From a bacterium (GTDB lineage Bacteria > Patescibacteriota > Minisyncoccia > UBA6257 > Brennerbacteraceae), in NCBI GenBank assembly GCA_027310425.1, contig DAIDAW010000016.1, forward strand, positions 1 to 14,161: a stretch of DNA of 14,161 bases. The letters run 5' to 3'. A program made the translations under genes and the position numbers. A model generated the notes under the pieces. That model was not told the DNA's origin, ran no database searches, and was given only the letters and a program-made list of their open reading frames with translations. Below, piece by piece: positions 1 to 7,358 of the stretch (within the stretch, counting starts at the first letter, position 1; each line of letters opens with the position of its first letter).

Positions 1-1
1 A

Positions 2-1006
2 TACAGAACCGCGCAGCGCACAACAGTCGTGGTGATGGGCGGCGGCACCGGAACGTACACCGTGCTTTCCGCGCTCAAGCGCGTGCCCAACATTGATCTG
101 AAAGCCATTGTCGCGATGACCGATGACGGCGGCTCGACCGGCATTCTTCGCTCCGAAATGGGAGTCCTGCCGCCCGGCGACATCCGCCAGTGCCTGGTCG
201 CATTGTCCGAAGCGCCGGATATGATACGCGAACTCATGAATTACCGGTTTGAAAACGGCGGGCTTCACGGACACAGCTTCGGGAATCTGTTTTTATCAGC
301 TCTGGAGAAAGTGTCGGGGTCGTTCGAGAAAAGCGTGGATGAAGTGTCGCGCATCATCAAGATACGCGGTGAAATTATTCCGGTGACGCTCGACAACGTC
401 GCGCTGCGCATGCGGCTTAAAAACGGATCGGTGCTCGAAGGAGAGCGGGTGATTACGCCGTCCGAAGTCATCCAGCCGATCGGCATCCGCGAGTATTCGA
501 TCAAACCGGTTGCGCGCATGAATCCGCGCGCCGGGCGCGCGATCCTCGGCGCCGACGCCGTGATCGTCGGTCCGGGAAATCTGTACACGAGCATGATTCC
601 GCTCGTGCTGGTGCCGGGCGTTGCGCAGGCGCTTCAAAGGACGCGCGCGAAAAAAATATTCATCGTGAATCTCGTTGACAAGTTCGGACAGACGCAGGGA
701 TTCGCTCCCGAGCGCTATCTTGAGGAGTTTGAGCGGTTTGCCGGCGCGCGGATTTTCGACGTTGCGCTGTGCAACAGCGATATGCCGTCGCCCGAACTTC
801 GGCGGTGGTATTTCAAATTCCAGAAATCGCGGCCAGTTATTCTTGCGGGTACGAAAAAACAGGTTATCGACGGGCGCCTGTTCGTCGCGGACAGGTTATT
901 CGATCATACGCTTCACGAACAGCGCGCAGGCGATACGCTTGTGACCAGAAACTTGATCCGCCATCACCAGAAAAATCTTTCCCGCGCGCTTTTGAAATTA
1001 TTGTAG
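2..1006 (+). CDS. yvcK: YvcK/CofD-like gluconeogenesis factor family protein (5' partial)
   Basis: The frame is open from the first bases of the window, so the start codon lies upstream; the GTG at 29 would cut into the first beta-strand (TTVVVMGGGTG) and is not a credible start. Visible family motifs are the glycine-rich nucleotide loop GGGTGT, DDGGSTGILR, PPGDIRQCL, HSFGNLFL and a GPGNLYTS segment that fits the UPF0052/CofD Rossmann-like fold. The family includes B. subtilis YvcK, needed for growth on gluconeogenic carbon sources and for cell-wall synthesis and reported to bind UDP-sugars, and the F420 enzyme CofD; nothing else in the window suggests F420 synthesis, so the YvcK reading is preferred. 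About 334 residues are present, close to full length. In many bacteria the gene sits between rapZ and whiA; those neighbours cannot be checked here. The stop TAG is only 4 nt before the -35 box of the next tRNA promoter. Confidence 0.9.
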   Translation, partial: YRTAQRTTVVVMGGGTGTYTVLSALKRVPNIDLKAIVAMTDDGGSTGILRSEMGVLPPGDIRQCLVALSEAPDMIRELMNYRFENGGLHGHSFGNLFLSALEKVSGSFEKSVDEVSRIIKIRGEIIPVTLDNVALRMRLKNGSVLEGERVITPSEVIQPIGIREYSIKPVARMNPRAGRAILGADAVIVGPGNLYTSMIPLVLVPGVAQALQRTRAKKIFIVNLVDKFGQTQGFAPERYLEEFERFAGARIFDVALCNSDMPSPELRRWYFKFQKSRPVILAGTKKQVIDGRLFVADRLFDHTLHEQRAGDTLVTRNLIRHHQKNLSRALLKLL

Positions 1007-1010
1007 ATAG

Positions 1011-1039
1011 TTGCATATCTTGCGCGGGTCGCGTAGAAT
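1011..1039 (+). promoter_or_regulatory. sigma70-like promoter of tRNA-Ala
   Basis: A -35 box TTGCAT (1011-1016), a 17-nt spacer and a -10 box TAGAAT (1034-1039) precede the tRNA 5' end by 10 nt. The same -10 hexamer and spacing occur at the tRNA-Phe promoter, which supports both. Confidence 0.75.
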
Positions 1040-1049
1040 GTGTGCACGA

Positions 1050-1120
1050 GGGCCTATGGTCTAGTGGTAGAACGCGGCATTCGCATTGCCGAGACGCCAG
1101 TTCGATTCTGGCTAGGTCCA
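1050..1120 (+). tRNA. tRNA-Ala(CGC)
   Basis: The cloverleaf closes fully: a 7-bp acceptor GGGCCTA/TAGGTCC containing the G3:U70 wobble that is the alanine identity element, anticodon stem CGGCA/TGCCG with loop TTCGCAT (anticodon CGC at 1082-1084, reading GCG), T stem GCCAG/CTGGC with loop TTCGATT, and discriminator A at 1120. The following bases are CCC, so the CCA end is not encoded and must be added after transcription. The variable region has 4 nt. Confidence 0.95.
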
Positions 1121-1173
1121 CCCGTGAGAAATCGTTTATGCATCGCTTTATAAAGCAGAGTTTTCCTGCTATG

Positions 1174-1202
1174 CAATGGGTTGATAATAACCCCGTTCAT
1201 TG
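1174..1202. terminator. possible stem-loop between convergent tRNA-Ala and ABC transporter gene
   Basis: CAATG/CATTG and, inside it, GGTT/AACC pair around the loop GATAAT, with a 5-nt bulge on one side. It lies between two convergent transcription units, where a shared terminator would be expected, but no U-run follows on either strand. The gap 1121-1235 holds nothing else I can name. Confidence 0.25.
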
Positions 1203-1235
1203 TCGAGCGAAACAATATTTCTAACGGGATTAGTA

Positions 1236-3059
1236 TTATCGATATCCTTTTGCCTGAAGCTTGAATAGCCGGGCGTATGTTTTGTCGCGCGCGAGCAATT
1301 CTTCGTGTGTTCCCGATTCCGTAATCTCGCCGTGCTCGATGACCAGGATAGCATGCGCGTGGCGTACGGTTGAAAACCGGTGTGAAATCAGAATGACGCT
1401 CGCGTCATTGGGAAGATTTTCCAATTTCGCGAATATTTTTTCTTCCGCCTCAGGATCAATCGATGATGTCGGCTCATCGAGGATATATATGCGGGGGTCG
1501 CGGTAGAAAACGCGTGACAGCGCAAGTTTTTGCCACTGGCCAACAGAAGGTTCGACGCCTTCGGTAAATTCCCGTCCCAGCTGCTGTTGGTATCGATATT
1601 TCCAGGGCTCAATGAATGTATCGGCCTCGCTTTCGTGTGCCGCTTTCCGAACGCGATCCATATCCATACGGATATCTGTTTTCCCCACGGCAATGCTTTC
1701 TTTTGCAAGAAATCGATAGTTGGCATACTCCTGGAAAAGAGTCCCTACTAGCGCGTGCCATGTTTCAAGTTTCACATCGCGCAAATCAACGCCGTCGAGA
1801 AAGATCGATCCCCGAGTTGGATCGTAGAATCTGCACAGAAGTTTGATGAGCGTTGTTTTTCCCGCGCCATTCGAGCCGACGAGAGCGAGTTTTTCGCCGG
1901 GATTGAGCGTAAATGAAATGTCTTTCAGGGCATGTGTCGCTGAACCGGGATATGAAAACCAGACATGATCAAAAACAATGCGCGGCGTTTTAGTTTTTGC
2001 GAGCCGGCGCGCATGAGGCTTGTTGGTGATTGAAGGCTTGAGATTCAAAAAACGCATGAGATCGGTTACAAACAGATTATTCGTATGCAATTCCCCGAGA
2101 TTCGCAAAAATGCCGTTGAAGGCGGATTGAAGACTGATCAGCGAGGAGGTAAGGAACAGAAATGTGCCGATGGAGAGTTCGCCCGAAATGACCCACGCGA
2201 TAAAAAGCGCTGTGATTCCGATGTTCGCACCTTGCGCAATGGCGGTTGCGAAAATGCTTCGCCGAATCCGCACGACGTCATTTTTCCATGTTTCGTTTTG
2301 GAATGCATCGAACAGCGCTTTTATCTTCTTCAAAAAGTACTCGAGGTTATCAAAAATCTTTGTTTCGATGAACCATGGCGTATATTCGATATGGTTTTTC
2401 AGGATGCTGTATTTGCGTTGCAATTCTCCGCGCCATCCCCAGATGCTCCAGATGCGATCCCCGTATTTTATTTCTACAAAGAGTTGTGGAATGGATGCGG
2501 CGAGCAACACAACCGGCACCCACCACCGTGCAAAAATGAGAATGCCCGTTGCGATTGCGAGTTGGATTATGTCGTCGCTCATCCATATCAGTCGATTGAC
2601 GAAATTTTTCGAGCGCCAAATGCATTCATTCTGCACTTTTTCAAATAGATCTTTGTGCGCGGAATCTTCATTGAGTCCGAGGTCGATTTCCCGTCTCTTC
2701 TCTAATGTCACATATTCCAGTTTTTCGTCCATGCTCAGATAAAAACGCTTGTCGAGGTATGTTGAGACAAGGCGAAGAAGCGCCCGCGCAAAGGGAAGAA
2801 ACAGAATGAGCGCGGCGAAAATGAATACGGGCTGCGAAAGAACTTTTGCACCAGCTGCCCGAATCAGCTGATCGATGAAAACGCCATTTATCTTTGCCTG
2901 GACAAATGGCAGTGTCGCAAGTAGAACGATGACGAAAACCAGAAGCGAAGGAACAAGCTTGTTGCCCCGAAACATCAGCTTTGCTATTTCAAAACTGTTT
3001 TTGAATAATTGCCTCAGTTCTGGCAATGAAGGTAGGTTTGTCGCTACTTCTCGGGACAT
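1236..3059 (-). CDS. ABC transporter, fused permease and ATP-binding domains (exporter type)
   Basis: This 607-residue protein has the exporter half-transporter layout. An N-terminal membrane domain has about six hydrophobic segments (roughly residues 35-55, 76-98, 163-177, 180-196, 268-291, 297-315) and is followed by a nucleotide-binding domain. In that domain are Walker A GSNGAGKT (395-402), Q-loop Gln443, Walker B IYILDE (524-529), D-loop SSID and H-loop His560. The signature, normally LSGGQ, reads PSVGQ (504-508): the two leading residues are altered but G507 and Q508 remain. It would work as a homodimer, or as a heterodimer with a partner elsewhere; no second half-transporter is adjacent. 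The substrate cannot be predicted. No Shine-Dalgarno sequence precedes the ATG. The gene is downstream of tRNA-Phe on the same strand, 174 nt apart. Confidence 0.92.
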   Translation of the reverse strand: MSREVATNLPSLPELRQLFKNSFEIAKLMFRGNKLVPSLLVFVIVLLATLPFVQAKINGVFIDQLIRAAGAKVLSQPVFIFAALILFLPFARALLRLVSTYLDKRFYLSMDEKLEYVTLEKRREIDLGLNEDSAHKDLFEKVQNECIWRSKNFVNRLIWMSDDIIQLAIATGILIFARWWVPVVLLAASIPQLFVEIKYGDRIWSIWGWRGELQRKYSILKNHIEYTPWFIETKIFDNLEYFLKKIKALFDAFQNETWKNDVVRIRRSIFATAIAQGANIGITALFIAWVISGELSIGTFLFLTSSLISLQSAFNGIFANLGELHTNNLFVTDLMRFLNLKPSITNKPHARRLAKTKTPRIVFDHVWFSYPGSATHALKDISFTLNPGEKLALVGSNGAGKTTLIKLLCRFYDPTRGSIFLDGVDLRDVKLETWHALVGTLFQEYANYRFLAKESIAVGKTDIRMDMDRVRKAAHESEADTFIEPWKYRYQQQLGREFTEGVEPSVGQWQKLALSRVFYRDPRIYILDEPTSSIDPEAEEKIFAKLENLPNDASVILISHRFSTVRHAHAILVIEHGEITESGTHEELLARDKTYARLFKLQAKGYR

Positions 3060-3233
3060 ATCAAATAAAAAGGGCGCCCAAGGGTGAAGTTATTTTGTCC
3101 CGCAAGGATTGCGCGCATAGAGAATCGTGTGTGCCATAAGGAGGTATCCTCCATTGGAACTATGGATTATCCTTTTTGCTTCATCTCGCTTCGCGCATCG
3201 AGTGAATCGTTCTGAATCATCGGCGAAAGACAG
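3060..3233. other. intergenic region between ABC transporter gene and tRNA-Phe
   Basis: This 174-nt stretch holds no convincing gene. It contains an inverted repeat GGAGG-TAT-CCTCC (3140-3152) and a palindrome GGGCGCCC next to an A/T-run just upstream of the ABC start. A promoter for the ABC gene could not be pinned down; read-through from tRNA-Phe is possible. Confidence 0.4.
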
Positions 3234-3305
3234 TGCCGCGGGAGGGAATCGGACCCCCGACGCGAGGCTCTTCAGGCCTCCGCTCTACCACTGAGCTACC
3301 GCGGC
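3234..3305 (-). tRNA. tRNA-Phe(GAA)
   Basis: The acceptor GCCGCGG/CCGCGGC is fully paired, the D arm is GCTC/GAGC, and the anticodon stem GAGGC/GCCTC holds loop CTGAAGA (anticodon GAA at 3273-3271). The T stem is GGGGG/CCCTC and the discriminator A is at 3234. The T loop reads TCCGATT, with C at position 55 in place of the usual U. CCA is not encoded (CTG follows). Confidence 0.95.
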
Positions 3306-3313
3306 GTACAAAT

Positions 3314-3342
3314 ATTCTACGCGATTTTCCGATAAGGTGCAA
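3314..3342 (-). promoter_or_regulatory. sigma70-like promoter of tRNA-Phe
   Basis: TTGCAC (3342-3337), a 17-nt spacer and TAGAAT (3319-3314) lie 8 nt before the tRNA 5' end. The element fits in the short gap between the rnhB stop and the tRNA, so the tRNA has its own promoter although rnhB lies upstream on the same strand. Confidence 0.7.
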
Positions 3343-3358
3343 GAATGGCCCAATGCTT

Positions 3359-3997
3359 TTATTTCGTAAATTTCGCGGCGAATGTTTTTCTGTGGATCGG
3401 CGAGAGCCCGTGTTTTTTGATGAGCCGGCGGTGGAGAAGTGTGCCGTATCCCTTGTGGATTTCGAATCCATAGGACGGGTATTTTTTCGCCATGCGTTTC
3501 ATATACGCATCGCGCGTGACTTTTGCCGCGATGGATGCGCATGCGATGGAGAAAACCCTGGCGTCGCCTTTGATGAACGTGTACTGCGCATGAGGAATGC
3601 CCGGAATCATATCTTTTCCGTCGACAAAAACCGTTTTTTTCGCATGCGTCCGGAGTTTATGTTCCAGTTTTGCGATCGCGCGGCGCATTGCTTCGAAATT
3701 TGCCTGCCGGATATTGATGGCATCGATGGTTTGAGGGAATACTGAAGCGGTTGCGAAGCAAAAATGAGGCGTGCGCAGAAGCCATGCGTACAGTTTTTCC
3801 CGCTGCCGGGCCGATAATTGCTTGGAATCCTTGACCGGAATCGGCGGATGAGGCATACGATTCTGTTTTGGGGCGATGGAAAATGCACAGGCGACCACTG
3901 GGCCGGCAAGTGGCCCGCGCCCCGCCTCGTCAACCGCGATCACAAGCGTTTTTTTCTGTTGCCAAACGAGGCGTTCGTGTTTACAATCTGGTAACAT
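3359..3997 (-). CDS. rnhB: ribonuclease HII
   Basis: The 212-residue protein is the usual length for RNase HII, which cuts the RNA strand of RNA:DNA hybrids and starts removal of single ribonucleotides from DNA. The active-site set is complete: Asp23 and Glu24 in VDEAGRGPLAGPV, Asp126 in VDGKD and Asp145 in KGD. The GRG motif (26-28) that helps recognise the RNA-DNA junction is present, as are DSKQLS (57-62), SIAAKVTRD and YPSYGFEIHKGYGT. The ATG at 3997 is chosen because it leaves a short N-terminal extension before the first strand and because a -10-like TATTTT lies 6 nt before it on the minus strand. No Shine-Dalgarno sequence is visible. It is divergent from dnaE. Confidence 0.95.
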   Translation of the reverse strand: MLPDCKHERLVWQQKKTLVIAVDEAGRGPLAGPVVACAFSIAPKQNRMPHPPIPVKDSKQLSARQREKLYAWLLRTPHFCFATASVFPQTIDAINIRQANFEAMRRAIAKLEHKLRTHAKKTVFVDGKDMIPGIPHAQYTFIKGDARVFSIACASIAAKVTRDAYMKRMAKKYPSYGFEIHKGYGTLLHRRLIKKHGLSPIHRKTFAAKFTK

Positions 3998-4015
3998 TGG
4001 ATAAAAATAAAGAAA

Positions 4016-4040
4016 TAGGATTTAAGATTTAGGATTTAAG
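4016..4040. repeat. 11-nt direct repeat in the rnhB/dnaE divergent region
   Basis: TAGGATTTAAG occurs at 4016-4026 and again at 4030-4040 with a 3-nt gap, in an AT-rich stretch between the two divergent starts. It could be an operator pair or simply a short tandem duplication. Confidence 0.45.
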
Positions 4041-4064
4041 AAAATCGATAGTCTCGAGAAATCC

Positions 4065-4092
4065 TTGCATCCTATATCATATATCGTATTTC
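4065..4092 (+). promoter_or_regulatory. possible promoter of dnaE
   Basis: TTGCAT (4065-4070), a 16-nt spacer and a poor -10 TATTTC (4087-4092) place transcription start only a few bases before the chosen ATG at 4104. Other AT-rich hexamers lie nearby, so the assignment is weak. Confidence 0.35.
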
Positions 4093-4103
4093 ATTCCGCT
4101 GCC

Positions 4104-7100
4104 ATGCGTTTTTCCCACCTTCATCTTCATTCCCACTATTCGCTGCTTGACGGCATGTCGACCGTCGAAGATATCGTAGCGCGCACGAAAGACCTTGGCA
4201 TGGATTCTGTCGCGCTCACGGATCACGGCGTGATGTACGGCGCGGTGGAATTCTACAAAGAAGCGAAAAAGAATAACATCAAGCCGATCATCGGGTGCGA
4301 ATTGTATCTTGCGGCGCGCACGATGTATGACAAGGATCCGCAGAAGGATAGCGAGATTTTTCATCTCCTCGTGCTCGTGGAAAATACGATCGGATACAAA
4401 AATCTGATGCGCCTCGTGACGAAAGCGCACCTCGAAGGATTTTATTACAAGCCGCGCGTGGACAAAAATCTGCTGCGCGAATACAAAGAAGGGTTGATCG
4501 TAACGTCCGGATGCTTGCAAGGAGAAATTTCGCGCGCGATCATGCAGCGCAAAACCGAGAAGGCGCGTTCTCTCGTGCGCGAGTATCTGGAAATTTTCGG
4601 CGCGGATCATTTTTATTTTGAAGCGCAGCACCATCCGGAAATTCAGGACCAGCAATTCCTAAATACCGCGATCAAGGACTTCGCGCGCGAGTTCAACGTG
4701 CCGATGATTCTCACGTGCGATGCGCATTATCCGAAACCGGAGGATCGCGACGCGCATGACGTGTTTCTGTCGATCCAGACGAAAACGACGGTGGATAATA
4801 AAGAACGCATGTCCATGAAAGACGCGGATTTTTCTATCAAGGATCCCGCGTCTGTCTGGAACGATGTGCGCAACGATCCCGATCTCGCGCGCGCGTTTGA
4901 AAATACTGCGCTTCTGGCTGACCGGTGCAACGTGGAAATTGAAATCGGCAGACCTATGATTCCCGCGTTTCCCGTGCCGCCGGGCGAGACATCGGAATCG
5001 TATGTGCGCGGGCTTGTTGCGCGCGGGCTGGAAACGCGCTATGAACCGGTGACCCAGGCGATCAACGACCGCGTCGAGTACGAGTTGGGCATCATTTTGA
5101 AAAAAGGATTCGCGGATTATTTTCTTATCGTGCAGGATTTCGTGAATTGGGCTAAAGGGCAGGGGATTTTCGTGGGGCCCGGCAGGGGATCGGTGGCTGG
5201 CTCTGCAGTTGCGTACGCGCTTGGCATCACGGATGTTGATCCGATTGCGTACGACATCAGTTTCGAGCGGTTTTTGAATCCTGAACGGGTGATGATGCCC
5301 GATATTGATCTTGATTTTCAGGATGACCGCAGAGGCGAGGTTGTGAAGCATATTGAAGAGCTGTACGGGAAAGAGCGGGTTGCGCAGATTGTGACCTACG
5401 GCGTGATGAAAGCCCGCTTGGCCGTGCGCGACGTGGCGCGCGCCCTCGGGTTGCCCTATGCTCTGGGCGACCAGATTTCAAAGCTTATTCCGTTCAACGC
5501 GAATTTGGACGATGCGCTGGCGACGGTTGCGGAGTTGAAGGATCTGTACAATACGAATCCCGACGCGAAAACCGTTATGGGATATGCGAAGCGCCTGGAA
5601 GGCATTGTGCGCCATGCGTCGACGCACGCCGCAGGAATCGTTATCGCGCCGGGACCGCTTTCCGATTTTGCTCCTTCGCAATACGCGGCGCGGGGCGACG
5701 AGAACATTTGCACGCAATACGACATGCACGCCGTGGAAGACGTCGGCCTGGTTAAAATCGATTTGCTGGGGCTTGCGAACTTGACGGTCATTAAAAACGC
5801 GTCGCGCATCGTGAAAAAGATTTATGATCAGGATTTCGATATCGATGCGATCCCGGAAGGGGATGGAAAAACATACGAGCTTCTGTCGCGCGGCGAGACA
5901 ATCGGCGTATTCCAGGTTGAGTCGTCGGGCATGCAGCGTTATCTCCGGGAATTGAAGCCGACGCGCTTTGAAGACATTCTGTCCATGATTGCGCTCTACC
6001 GTCCGGGCCCGATGGAATCCATTCCCGATTTCATCGCGGCCAAGCACGGAAGGAAACAGGTGACGTATCTGCATCCGCTGCTGCAATCGATTCTCGAGAA
6101 AACGTACGGAGTCATTGTTACCCAAGACCAGGTTTTGGAAATCGCGCGCACGTTTGCTGGGTTTTCGTTCGGCGAAGCCGATGTGCTTCGGAAAGCCGTG
6201 GGCAAGAAAATCAAGGAATTGCTTGATGAGCAGCGGGAAAAATTCATCCAGGGCGCGATGAAAGCAAACGCCGTTTCGCGACAGCTGGCAACAAAGGTGT
6301 GGGATTTCATCGAGCCGTTCGCGCGCTACGGATTCAACCGCGCGCATTCGGCGTGCTATGCGCGCATCGTATACCAAACCGCGTATCTCAAAGCGCATTA
6401 TCCCGAGGCGTTTATGGCAGCTTTGCTGACGTCCGATTTCGGGAATCTGGACCGGATTGCGCTTGAAATCAGCGAATGTCATCGCATGGGCATCGCGATC
6501 GTGCCGCCCAATGTGAATAAATCATTCGTGGAATTCGGCGTTGATCCGGAAACAAAAAATATCGTGTTCAGCCTCGCGGCGATCAAGGGCGTGGGGGTGG
6601 GTGTTGCGGAACAGGTTCAGGAAGAGCGCAAGAAAAACGGAACATACACGTCTTTGACGAATTTCGTGGAACGAGTTCCTAAGAGCGTGGTCAATAAAAA
6701 AACCATGGAATGTTTGACCAAGGCGGGCGCGTTCGACGAGTTCGGTGAACGCGCCCAGATTCTGGCGGCAATGGATCAGATTCTGAAATTCGGATCATCG
6801 CTCGACAGGCAGAACGGCGCAAACCAGATGGGTTTGTTCGGCGCCGGCAGCCCGGTGCACGTGCAATCCGTTATCAAATTGCCTCAGGTCCCGCCTGCGA
6901 GCAAGAAAGATCGCATGGCATGGGAAAAAGAATTTCTCGGCTTGTATCTCTCGGAGAGTCCGCTTGCAGACCATCGCGGCATGCTCGCCCAGCTGGCGAC
7001 GCCGATCGCGCGCCTCAATGAAACCATGGTCGGCAAACGGGTGCGTATCGGCGGCGTGATTGCGAGCTGTCGGAGAATTGTGACGAAAAACGGGCACGCG

Positions 7101-7289
7101 ATGCTGTTCACGAAATTGGAAGATACGTCAAACCGCAATATGGAGGTCGTGGTGTTCCCCACGACGCTCGAACAAAATCCGAACGTGTGGCAGGAAGATA
7201 ACGTGGTTTTGGTTGAAGGAAGAATCAACACGCGCGACGGCGAGCTGAAACTCGTGTGCGATACCGTGCGTCCGATCGAAAGCATTTGA
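4104..7289 (+). CDS. dnaE: DNA polymerase III subunit alpha (replicative polymerase)
   Basis: The protein is 1061 residues, a little shorter than E. coli DnaE. The N-terminal PHP domain starts HLHLHSHYSLLDG and keeps the metal-binding pattern: His7, His9, Asp40-His41 (LTDHG), Glu66 (GCELY), a His-His in the AQHHPE segment, and Asp206/His208 (CDAHY). The palm has PDIDLDF with Asp400 and Asp402 and a third acid, Asp553, in VKIDLLGL, closely matching E. coli D401/D403/D555. GPGRGSVAGS, the HASTHAAGIVIAPG segment, FNRAHSACYA and a C-terminal OB-fold (about residues 965-1055) follow. The ATG at 4104 is preferred over an upstream in-frame TTG at 4065 because family members begin within a few residues of the HLHLHS motif. 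No Shine-Dalgarno sequence is visible. The intact PHP site suggests intrinsic 3'-5' exonuclease activity, which is inference. Confidence 0.97.
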   Translation: MRFSHLHLHSHYSLLDGMSTVEDIVARTKDLGMDSVALTDHGVMYGAVEFYKEAKKNNIKPIIGCELYLAARTMYDKDPQKDSEIFHLLVLVENTIGYKNLMRLVTKAHLEGFYYKPRVDKNLLREYKEGLIVTSGCLQGEISRAIMQRKTEKARSLVREYLEIFGADHFYFEAQHHPEIQDQQFLNTAIKDFAREFNVPMILTCDAHYPKPEDRDAHDVFLSIQTKTTVDNKERMSMKDADFSIKDPASVWNDVRNDPDLARAFENTALLADRCNVEIEIGRPMIPAFPVPPGETSESYVRGLVARGLETRYEPVTQAINDRVEYELGIILKKGFADYFLIVQDFVNWAKGQGIFVGPGRGSVAGSAVAYALGITDVDPIAYDISFERFLNPERVMMPDIDLDFQDDRRGEVVKHIEELYGKERVAQIVTYGVMKARLAVRDVARALGLPYALGDQISKLIPFNANLDDALATVAELKDLYNTNPDAKTVMGYAKRLEGIVRHASTHAAGIVIAPGPLSDFAPSQYAARGDENICTQYDMHAVEDVGLVKIDLLGLANLTVIKNASRIVKKIYDQDFDIDAIPEGDGKTYELLSRGETIGVFQVESSGMQRYLRELKPTRFEDILSMIALYRPGPMESIPDFIAAKHGRKQVTYLHPLLQSILEKTYGVIVTQDQVLEIARTFAGFSFGEADVLRKAVGKKIKELLDEQREKFIQGAMKANAVSRQLATKVWDFIEPFARYGFNRAHSACYARIVYQTAYLKAHYPEAFMAALLTSDFGNLDRIALEISECHRMGIAIVPPNVNKSFVEFGVDPETKNIVFSLAAIKGVGVGVAEQVQEERKKNGTYTSLTNFVERVPKSVVNKKTMECLTKAGAFDEFGERAQILAAMDQILKFGSSLDRQNGANQMGLFGAGSPVHVQSVIKLPQVPPASKKDRMAWEKEFLGLYLSESPLADHRGMLAQLATPIARLNETMVGKRVRIGGVIASCRRIVTKNGHAMLFTKLEDTSNRNMEVVVFPTTLEQNPNVWQEDNVVLVEGRINTRDGELKLVCDTVRPIESI

Positions 7290-7299
7290 CGCAATGCGC

Positions 7300-7340
7300 A
7301 GGAGCGAGAAAGGTGCCGCAGTTGCTCTTTTTTTATTTTT
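7300..7340 (+). terminator. rho-independent terminator after dnaE
   Basis: AGGAGCGA (7300-7307) pairs with TTGCTCTT (7322-7329) with two G-U pairs, and the 3' arm runs into a T-rich tract to 7340. It lies 11 nt after the dnaE stop. The -35 box of the ftsH promoter overlaps its 3' arm. Confidence 0.5.
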
Positions 7341-7349
7341 CCGTACAAT
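7322..7349 (+). promoter_or_regulatory. promoter of ftsH, near-leaderless
   Basis: TTGCTC (7322-7327), a 16-nt spacer and TACAAT (7344-7349) are followed by only 9 nt before the ATG at 7359. Transcription starting 6-7 nt after the -10 would leave a 2-3 nt leader, and no Shine-Dalgarno sequence is present. Confidence 0.6.
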
Positions 7350-7358
7350 GGATATGCT

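Noticed and set aside
1145..1156. Palindrome GCTTTATAAAGC after tRNA-Ala as a terminator
   Set aside because: A self-complementary 12-mer has little room for a loop and is followed by only a short T-run several bases away.
2085..2742. Two overlapping plus-strand frames of about 190 codons opposite the ABC transporter
   Set aside because: Both lie opposite the conserved membrane domain of the transporter and have no recognisable features or ribosome sites.
3140..3152. Inverted repeat GGAGG-TAT-CCTCC resembling a sequestered ribosome site
   Set aside because: No credible coding frame follows on either strand; the loop of 3 nt is minimal and neighbouring bases do not extend the stem.
4065..4103. 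Upstream TTG start for dnaE adding 13 residues
   Set aside because: The extra residues have no counterpart in the family, and the segment overlaps the likely promoter.
5478..6482. Long open frame of 334 codons on the minus strand inside dnaE
   Set aside because: It is antisense to the conserved polymerase core; composition (Arg/His/Asp-rich) is that of a shadow frame, and no motif or start signal supports it.
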